Shown here in pieces: positions 21,699-27,425 of a DNA stretch of 36,755 nucleotides. The translations under genes were made by a program, and so were the position numbers. The stretch's first letter is position 1; every line of letters begins with the position of its first letter. The notes beneath the pieces are model-generated. The model was given only the letters and a program-made list of their open reading frames with translations, had not been told where the DNA came from and ran no database searches. Source of the stretch: Deltaproteobacteria bacterium (GTDB lineage: Bacteria; Desulfobacterota; WTBG01; CAIYCZ01; CAIRTM01); contig JAJRXD010000003.1 of assembly GCA_024276465.1 (NCBI GenBank), forward strand, positions 1 through 36,755, given 5' to 3'.

Positions 21699-21977
21699 AT
21701 GATTAAGAGCTTCGTCCATAAGGGACTTGAGAAGTTTTATCGCACTGGCAGCAAAGCAGCTATTCAAGCGAGCCATAGTTCCAAATTGCGAAAAGTTCTT
21801 ACTGTTTTGGATCAGGCGGCTAACCCTGCTCAGTGTAATTTCCCTGGTTTCCGACTTCATGAATTGAGGGGTGCGCGGAAAGGCATCTGGGCAATTACCG
21901 TTCAGTCCAACTGGCGAGTGACTTTCCGGTTTACAGGTGAAGACGTAGAGATTGTAAACTACGAGGATTATCATTAA
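21699..21977 (+). CDS. higB: HigB-family toxin
   Basis: A 92-residue RelE/HigB-type ribosome-dependent mRNA interferase. The signature is complete: IKSFVHKGLEKFYRTGSKAAI, LRKVLTVLDQAANP, FPGFRLHELRGARKGIWAITV, NWRVTFRF, and the closing VEIVNYEDYH. Toxin-before-antitoxin order is typical of HigBA. The antitoxin gene begins 13 nt after its stop. Confidence 0.93.
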   Translation: MIKSFVHKGLEKFYRTGSKAAIQASHSSKLRKVLTVLDQAANPAQCNFPGFRLHELRGARKGIWAITVQSNWRVTFRFTGEDVEIVNYEDYH

Positions 21978-21989
21978 GGAGGTCTCAAT

Positions 21990-22283
21990 ATGGCAATGTA
22001 CAATCCAGCCCACCCGGGAGAGCTGATCAGGGAAGAAATCCTGGCTCCCCTTGACCTTTCGGTTGCTGAAACAGCCAGGAGGCTTGGTGTGAGCCGCAAA
22101 ACCCTTTCCAAAGTGTTAAACTGTCGAGGAGCAGTGACTCCGGAAATGGCCATACGCCTGGAAATGCTTTTCGGGCAATCTGCCGAGCTGTGGGTTAAAA
22201 TACAGGCAGCTTACGACCTGTTTCAAGCAAGGAAAAAGGCAAAAGAGTTTCATGTTTCTCCTATCAAATCTCATGCTCAGTAA
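21990..22283 (+). CDS. higA: HigA-family antitoxin
   Basis: A 97-residue antitoxin with the HigA start PAHPGELIREEILAPLDLSVAETARRLGVSRKTLSKVLN (helix-turn-helix, about 25-55), then TPEMAIRLEMLFGQSAELWVKIQAAYDL. It binds HigB and represses the operon through the HTH. A strong AAGGAGG ribosome site overlaps the end of the toxin spacer and should favour antitoxin excess. Confidence 0.93.
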   Translation: MAMYNPAHPGELIREEILAPLDLSVAETARRLGVSRKTLSKVLNCRGAVTPEMAIRLEMLFGQSAELWVKIQAAYDLFQARKKAKEFHVSPIKSHAQ

Positions 22284-22320
22284 TGCTTCCGGCATAGTTT
22301 GTTGTATGCCAATTCCGGAG

Positions 22321-22351
22321 AGGGTTAACGAGGGACATCACCCTTTTTTTT
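22321..22351 (+). terminator. Probable terminator after higBA
   Basis: AGGGT (22321-22325) pairs with ACCCT (22340-22344), followed by a run of eight T (22344-22351). The stem is short and the loop 14 nt. A second small hairpin, GGCATA/TATGCC (22291-22310), lies just before it. Confidence 0.4.
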
Positions 22352-22532
22352 GCAAATAAGTACTTGTGTCAGATTAAAACCTTTAAGTGCAAAGAAACTG
22401 AAAAGATATTCATGCTTCAGTTCTCACATAAGCTGCCTCAGAATATACAGCAGGGGACTGTACGCAGATTAAGTTATCTTCATGCGCCCGAAACTTGCAT
22501 TTTCATATTTTAAGGTTTTCAGGGAGGAGAAT

Positions 22533-23063
22533 ATGAAAACATTACCATTAGTTATCACTATCTTATTAATGTCATATGCATCATCATTTGCAGAAGATGA
22601 CAGCCTGGTTACAGCTGATGAGCTTATCAATAAGCTGGGCGGTGAATCTGCTGTTGAAGAGGTTAAGATAAGAACAAGGGGTATCCGGGGATCAAGGAAA
22701 ATAATTGTAAAACCAAAGGAAGTAACCATTAAAATTAATTTCAAGTATGACTCAACAGAACTGGCTGACCAGAGATCACACCTTCAGCTTGCAGAGGCTG
22801 GCAAAGCACTTTCCTCCGGTGCCCTGGCCCACATCAAGGTGGAAATAGCAGGTCATACAGACAGCACCGGTTCCAGCCAATATAACCTTAGCCTTTCACA
22901 GAAACGAGCAGAAAAGATTAAAAATGATCTGAGGACTTTTTATAACATTTCTTCTTCAAAGCTTGAGTCCCGGGGATATGGTGAAGATTATCCTGTTGCT
23001 TCAAATTATGATGCAGAAGGAAGGGCAGAAAACAGGCGGGTTGTTATAAAGAGGCTTGAGTAA
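22533..23063 (+). CDS. Exported OmpA-domain protein
   Basis: A 176-residue protein. The ATG at 22533 is chosen because AGGGAGGAG stands just upstream and a signal peptide follows (MKTLPLVITILLMSYASSFA). Residues 62-176 are an OmpA C-terminal, peptidoglycan-binding domain: INFKYDSTEL, the VEIAGHTDSTGSSQYNLSLSQKRA core with the two residues (Asp, Arg) that hold diaminopimelate, and SRGYGEDYPVASN...ENRRVVI. It lacks a lipobox, so it is a periplasmic wall-binding protein, not a Pal lipoprotein. It may belong functionally with the upstream envelope cluster, although HigBA separates them and it lacks the repeat spacers. Confidence 0.9.
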   Translation: MKTLPLVITILLMSYASSFAEDDSLVTADELINKLGGESAVEEVKIRTRGIRGSRKIIVKPKEVTIKINFKYDSTELADQRSHLQLAEAGKALSSGALAHIKVEIAGHTDSTGSSQYNLSLSQKRAEKIKNDLRTFYNISSSKLESRGYGEDYPVASNYDAEGRAENRRVVIKRLE

Positions 23064-23140
23064 GCATTTGTCAGTGTCTGTTTTACGGTTTCAAAAAACA
23101 GATTAACCGCTGGCATACAGAAGAATGCCGGGAAAGACAA

Positions 23141-23178
23141 TATTTCTTTTATTCCGGTGTGTCGGAACAAAAGAAATA
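23141..23178. other. Long AT-rich hairpin
   Basis: TATTTCTTTT (23141-23150) and TTCCG (23152-23156) pair with CGGAA (23163-23167) and AAAAGAAATA (23169-23178). That is 15 base pairs with one A-C mismatch and a 6-nt loop. A smaller hairpin, GGCAT/ATGCC (23112-23129), precedes it. No T run follows, so a plain terminator is unlikely. It lies between the OmpA-domain and DUF4203 genes. Confidence 0.6.
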
Positions 23179-23286
23179 CTCCCTGCTGCTTTGCTTGTCT
23201 GTGCAAATCTGTATGTGTCTGCGGCTAAAATTTACATTTTAAAGTTGTAAGGTTAATACTTTGCATAGTGATGACTGGGATTAATA

Positions 23287-23907
23287 ATGGACATTTCACA
23301 GACATATAAGTTTATTGAACCTTTGATTGCAAAACTGATTGGGATTTTTGACAGAATAAATTTTTCTCTCATCGATTCCTGGTGGCTGACCATTCTGATT
23401 GGGGTACTGCTCTGTTTCTTTGGTGTCAAAATATTCAGTGTTTCTGTTTTCTGGTTTGGTGCATTTATAGGAGGCTCCATCGGCTATGGAATAGGCAGCA
23501 GCTTTTTTGATGTCATCGGAGGAGTTGTATGCGCCATACTGCTGGGTATTATCTGCGGATTTATTCTGCGTGCAGTGATTCGTATAGGGTTTTTCCTTGG
23601 AGGTCTCCTGGCAGGAGGACTTATAGGCACAAGCATCCTGGGAAACAGCCCGTGGGTAATAGGCATAATTATTATTTCCGGCATACTCAGCGTAGTTTTT
23701 TTTAAATATTTCATTATTACGGCAACTTCAATGTGGGGAGCAATCCTTTTAACAGGCAGCCTGTCTCTTTTTACCCCTCCTTCATTCAGTCAAAATCCCT
23801 GCTTTTTCATGGCCATAGAAGGCATATTGTTTATAAGCGGACTTTTATATCAGGCTGTTCATTTGAGGAGATTGGGTAAAAGTGAGGGGGTTAATGCAGG
23901 GAAATGA
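23287..23907 (+). CDS. DUF4203/TMEM198-like membrane protein
   Basis: A 206-residue polytopic protein with about seven hydrophobic helices. Gly-rich spans are characteristic (FWFGAFIGGSIGYGIGSS, IRIGFFLGGLLAGGLIGTS), and the N-terminus LTILIGVLLCFFGVKIF and overall plan match the TM7S3/TMEM198-like (DUF4203) group. The function is unknown. No clear ribosome site precedes the ATG. Part of its 3' region (23755-23797) recurs as a fragment at 25691-25733. Confidence 0.7.
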   Translation: MDISQTYKFIEPLIAKLIGIFDRINFSLIDSWWLTILIGVLLCFFGVKIFSVSVFWFGAFIGGSIGYGIGSSFFDVIGGVVCAILLGIICGFILRAVIRIGFFLGGLLAGGLIGTSILGNSPWVIGIIIISGILSVVFFKYFIITATSMWGAILLTGSLSLFTPPSFSQNPCFFMAIEGILFISGLLYQAVHLRRLGKSEGVNAGK

Positions 23908-23929
23908 AAAAGCCATTTCGTTTATGGGG

Positions 23930-23963
23930 TTGATTTTTGGCATTTGGCATGCTATATTGCCAA
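23930..23963 (+). promoter_or_regulatory. Promoter and operator of the AbrB/PIN toxin-antitoxin pair
   Basis: TTGATT (23930-23935), 17 nt, then TATATT (23953-23958). An inverted repeat TTGGCA (23944-23949) / TGCCAA (23958-23963) encloses the -10 box. This is the arrangement expected for autorepression by the antitoxin. Confidence 0.6.
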
Positions 23964-23984
23964 TAAAGCATACAGGGATATTAT

Positions 23985-24248
23985 ATGGAGACAAATTTAG
24001 ACAAATTTGGAAGAGTTGTAATACCAAAACAAATTCGAGATGATCTGGGACTGGAGCCTGGAGAACCATTAAATATTGAAAAACGTGAACATGAAATTAT
24101 TTTAAAACCTTCGCGCATGGAATCCCACATACTATCAAAGGATGGCGTGCTGGTTTTTTCAGGAACCGCAACAGGTGACATCATGAAAGCTGTCAATACT
24201 CATCGTAATAAACGGTTGAAAGATATTTCGCTTCAGAAAAAGAGATGA
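23985..24248 (+). CDS. vapB: AbrB/MazE-type antitoxin
   Basis: An 87-residue protein with an N-terminal SpoVT/AbrB swapped-hairpin DNA-binding domain (NLDKFGRVVIPKQIRDDLGLEPGEPLNIEKREHEIILKP). A C-terminal toxin-wrapping tail follows. It overlaps the PIN-domain gene by 4 nt (ATGA), so the two are coupled. An inverted repeat in the promoter is the likely binding site. The vapB symbol is used by context with the PIN toxin. Confidence 0.88.
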   Translation: METNLDKFGRVVIPKQIRDDLGLEPGEPLNIEKREHEIILKPSRMESHILSKDGVLVFSGTATGDIMKAVNTHRNKRLKDISLQKKR

Positions 24249-24679
24249 AGGTTTTATTTGATACTTCTGTCCTTGTGGCTGCAATTGTTGAGCCTCATCC
24301 CATGCACAGCCGTGCTTTCCCATGGCTAAGAAAAGCCAAAGCTGGTGAATTTGATTTAATTGTTGCCAGTCATACAGTAGCTGAACTGTATGCTGTCTTA
24401 ACTGCCCTTCCAGTTAAACCAAATATTTTGCCGGGACCTGCCTTGCGTCTTATTAATGAAAATGTAATTACTTTGGCTAAAGTTGTATCTATTTCTTCAG
24501 CAGATTATATTTCAACAATTAAAAACATGGCTGAACTGAGTTTAAGCGGTGGGATTATTTACGATGCCCTTATTGTCAAAGTTGCGCGTAAGTTATCCGT
24601 AGATCGCCTGTTGACCTTTAATGCAAATGACTTCAAACGTGTGTGGCCGGACAGTGAAACAACAATTTACATTCCATAG
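24245..24679 (+). CDS. vapC: PIN-domain ribonuclease toxin (VapC type)
   Basis: A 144-residue PIN-domain protein. The expected acidic residues are visible: Asp6 in VLFDTSVLVAA, Glu47 in VAELYAVL, Asp109 in GGIIYDALIVKVARK, and the late Asp in TFNANDFKRVWP. VapC toxins are metal-dependent RNases that cut tRNA or rRNA. The set appears complete, so it is likely active and held by the AbrB-type partner encoded upstream. Confidence 0.9.
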   Translation: MKVLFDTSVLVAAIVEPHPMHSRAFPWLRKAKAGEFDLIVASHTVAELYAVLTALPVKPNILPGPALRLINENVITLAKVVSISSADYISTIKNMAELSLSGGIIYDALIVKVARKLSVDRLLTFNANDFKRVWPDSETTIYIP

Positions 24680-24931
24680 ACTAAAAGTTGCCAACCACGG
24701 CAATGAATAAACCCACTCGTACACATAAACAGACCCGCCAAAGAAGTTACCGGTTTCAAAAAACATCTATTAAGAAAAACAGCTAACAGACCCATCCATC
24801 CTGATAAAGTTGCGGGGAAGATAGCAGTTGGCTTGGTCCGACCCCTGAATTGATAATTGATCAATGGGGATGTGATAAAAAACCGCAAATAAAAATATTG
24901 TCATGTGATATCAAAATGATAGCATTTATAT

Positions 24932-25129
24932 ATGCCCCGGAAAATTAAACTGCTTATTAAAGAACTGGAATCTGCAGGATTTCAAAACAAGGGAGGCAAA
25001 GGAAGTCATCGAAACTATTTTCACAAGAATTGTCCTTTAATTGGTACTATTTCCGGCAAACAGAGTGATGATGCCCTTCCCTGTCAGGAGAAAGCTGTTA
25101 AACAGGCATTACAGGAGCTAAGGAAATGA
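24932..25129 (+). CDS. hicA: HicA-family toxin, second locus
   Basis: A 65-residue HicA-like protein: a KLLIKELESAGFQNKGGKGSH start with the catalytic His at about residue 26, then RNYFHKNCPLIGTISGKQSDDALPCQEKAVKQAL. The gene order is toxin first. It overlaps the antitoxin start by 4 nt (ATGA, 25126-25129). No ribosome site is visible before the ATG. The antitoxin downstream is frameshifted, so survival of this toxin would need reduced activity, cross-protection or an error in the sequence. Confidence 0.85.
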   Translation: MPRKIKLLIKELESAGFQNKGGKGSHRNYFHKNCPLIGTISGKQSDDALPCQEKAVKQALQELRK

Positions 25130-25466
25130 GTAAAAAACTTACAGACAAATATTTAAAAATTGTCGAATGGTCTGTGGAAGATAACTGTTACATAGGCATC
25201 GCACCGGCAGTCTGATAATCGGGGGAGTCCACGGGAAAAATGAAACCAAGGTCTTCGCACAGTTATGTGAAGTCGTTGAAGAAGCGGTAAAGTTGTTAAA
25301 AAAAGAAGGCCGACCATTGCCTTCACCAACAGCAAACAAAAAATACTCCGGTAAAATTTCCTTAAGAATTCCCACAGACTTGCATAAGGCGCTCGCAATT
25401 AAAGCCCTGCAAAATGGTGAAAGCGTTAATAAGTTGATACAGCACAAACTGGAAAACGTTTTATAA
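25126..25466 (+). pseudogene. hicB: Frameshifted HicB-family antitoxin
   Basis: Frame one gives MSKKLTDKYLKIVEWSVEDN-CYIG and then stops near 25198. Shifted by one missing base near 25190-25196, the frame continues RTGSLIIGGVHGKNETKVF, QLCEVVEEAVKLLKKEGRPLP, and a ribbon-helix-helix tail (KISLRIPTDLHKALAIKAL...ESVNKLIQHKL) to the stop at 25464-25466. All HicB blocks are present, so this is a single-base deletion in an otherwise well-kept gene. A sequencing or assembly error is possible. Unlike the first HicB, this one has its own DNA-binding domain. Confidence 0.8.
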
Positions 25467-25468
25467 TT

Positions 25469-25525
25469 AGTGGCCGAACGAAAACTATAAAAATCTGTCA
25501 TTTCGAGAAACCCCGATAAATCGGG
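25469..25525. repeat. Second, truncated copy of the 778-917 palindromic element
   Basis: Matches 778-832 over about 56 nt (GTGGC-GAACG-AAACTATAAAAA, CTGTCATTTCGAG, CCCCGATAAATCGGG) but lacks the right end. It begins 3 nt after the hicB relic stop. Confidence 0.7.
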
Positions 25526-25531
25526 ATAAAC

Positions 25532-25672
25532 TCTGTGACATCCCTGCTTTATTTCAAGCAGCGGCTCAACATTCCTTTTACATATCAGGTGGTGAATGCT
25601 TCCGGCGTTGACCATCTGCGCCATGACGTTCGCATAATGTCAGCAGATAAGTTTCTTGCAAGCCTCATCTGA
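25532..25672 (+). pseudogene. 3' relic of an unrecognised gene
   Basis: One frame reads SVTSLLYFKQRLNIPFTYQV, then VNASGVDHLRHDVRIMSADK and FLASLI to a stop at 25670-25672. The composition and strand-helix pattern look coding, but there is no start codon and the upstream side is repeat DNA. I cannot name the family. It seems to be the 3' end of a gene cut off by the repeat at 25469-25525. Confidence 0.45.
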
Positions 25673-25690
25673 TGATGCGCATACCCGTTC

Positions 25691-25733
25691 GGCAGCCTGT
25701 CTCTTTTTGTCCTTCCTTCATTCAGTCTAAATA
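25691..25733 (+). repeat. Duplicated fragment of the DUF4203 gene
   Basis: GGCAGCCTGTCTCTTTTT at 25691-25708 is identical to 23755-23772, and the similarity continues through CCTTCATTCAGTC to 25733. The fragment runs into the last codons and stop of the minus-strand gene at 25722. Confidence 0.7.
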
Positions 25734-27425
25734 CCCCAGGCTTTTAAGCCGCGCAGCCACTTTCTTTTCCTGCTCTTCAGTATAAGGCACAAATTCACTG
25801 TTTTTCTCATCACAAACATCAGGTCCAGAGGGGTGGTTCTTCCCGCCTCCAAAAATGTTTAATTGCTGGCCGTCCATATCTCTGTCAACAGGTATTCCAA
25901 AAAACGATAATATGGTTGGAGTGATATCCTGAATAGCTGTCTTTCCGGAAAGTTTACCACCCAGCGACAATGAATCGCCGGAACAGAGAAAGACCCCTTC
26001 CTGCCTGTGTGACCCGCTCATACTCAAAAGACGTGCACCGGAAAGTTCATCTTTGGGAAACCTTTTAAACACCTCATCTGACGAAAAGCATCTGTGGGGA
26101 AGGCAAAAGTATGAGTAACCCCTGTCAGTGTTAAAATCAAGAATTATATCTGGTGCAAGATGCACATAATCTCCTTTATACACATCTTCCCGTTTCCATG
26201 CAGAGCTTACAATTGAACTGCCTGTCTCAGGATCCTGCCACTGTGATATCTTCTCAATTATTTTCTCCCTTATTCTGTCATACTCTTTTGCCCCGGATAC
26301 TGTTCCCTCAGGCTCCCTTCCCTTCAAGTTAACATGAATACTCGGACAATGGCCAAGGTCCTCTGAAAATGCTGCTGTTTTATCCCATTCAATACTCCTG
26401 AAACGGGAACTTGATTCCATCTTCTGGGCAAAATATCTTAATCGTGATCTGAAAACTTTTTCCTGAAACCTGTGGGGAAGGTATTTTAACCCTGCCCTTC
26501 TTAAAAATTCCAGACTACCCTCAAGCAATGTGGGGCAACTGTTCAGGTGGAGAAATCCTTCCTGCTGAAGCCATTTATTAATTGAGACAGCTTTGTCGGA
26601 AACTCCTCCTGAACCATGGTCAGACACAATGAGGATGGTTGTATCATCCCACAGATTCTCCATAAATTCACTTACAACACCATCCAGCTTTTTATAAATA
26701 TCAGGAATTACATTAGACAGGAGATCATCGGTTGTTTCGTGCCGTGGGGATAAGTTGTCATAAAACTTCCAGAAGTGATGAGAGGCAGTATCAGACTCGC
26801 CAAACAAAACCATAAAACAGTCCCACGGTTCCCTGCGGTAAAGATAAAGGGCTGCACGGGTCTTCATTTCAAGGGAACTTGATAATTTCCTGCGGGCACT
26901 GTAATACCACTGTTCTCCATTCATGAAATTTTCAAGAAGGTCTGAAATACTGTACTCACCAACATTGTTTATTATTTCATGATAAAGTTCCGGGGGCTTA
27001 ATAAACGAATGGTCAATATTTTTTGAAACAGGCGAGTCAAATCCACTTATCATAAATCCATTAATATCCTCGGGGGGATATGTAACTGGAACACCCATAA
27101 CACCAACTCTTAAGCCGGAACGGCTTAATATCTGCCACAGGCTTTTTGATTTGCAATAAGTTGAGTTCAGAAAACGGACATTATATGTGCCGTGTATCCT
27201 TTCCGTAAAATCAAAAATCCCGTGTTTGCCGGGATTCTTACCTGTCATAAATGTTGACCATGCCGGAAAGGTGGCTGGTGGGATGGTGGAATCCAGCTGG
27301 CTCCTGACTCCATTTTCAACAAGGCAACTGAAGGCTGGAAGGTGTCCATTCCTGCAAAGCGGCTCAATCACATCCCAGGTAGCCCCGTCCATCCCGATAA
27401 TAAGAAGTTTTTTTTTAGTCGACAT
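25722..27425 (-). CDS. Alkaline-phosphatase-superfamily phosphodiesterase
   Basis: A 567-residue protein of the type I phosphodiesterase/nucleotide pyrophosphatase group. It shows the first metal Asp in LLIIGMDGATWDV (Asp13), the nucleophile segment PPATFPAWSTFMTG with Thr52 as the likely nucleophile, LFGESDTASHHFW (Asp and His ligands), VSDHGSGG, and a late GSHRQEGVF histidine segment. There is no signal peptide, so it appears cytoplasmic or peripheral. It overlaps the end of the upstream gene (27415-30375) by 11 nt, so the two form an operon. Both end in a LK-[SA]-LGY-[LV]-D tail. Substrate unknown; by context, a nucleotide-sugar or lipid-phosphate. Confidence 0.82.
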   Translation of the reverse strand: MSTKKKLLIIGMDGATWDVIEPLCRNGHLPAFSCLVENGVRSQLDSTIPPATFPAWSTFMTGKNPGKHGIFDFTERIHGTYNVRFLNSTYCKSKSLWQILSRSGLRVGVMGVPVTYPPEDINGFMISGFDSPVSKNIDHSFIKPPELYHEIINNVGEYSISDLLENFMNGEQWYYSARRKLSSSLEMKTRAALYLYRREPWDCFMVLFGESDTASHHFWKFYDNLSPRHETTDDLLSNVIPDIYKKLDGVVSEFMENLWDDTTILIVSDHGSGGVSDKAVSINKWLQQEGFLHLNSCPTLLEGSLEFLRRAGLKYLPHRFQEKVFRSRLRYFAQKMESSSRFRSIEWDKTAAFSEDLGHCPSIHVNLKGREPEGTVSGAKEYDRIREKIIEKISQWQDPETGSSIVSSAWKREDVYKGDYVHLAPDIILDFNTDRGYSYFCLPHRCFSSDEVFKRFPKDELSGARLLSMSGSHRQEGVFLCSGDSLSLGGKLSGKTAIQDITPTILSFFGIPVDRDMDGQQLNIFGGGKNHPSGPDVCDEKNSEFVPYTEEQEKKVAARLKSLGYLD

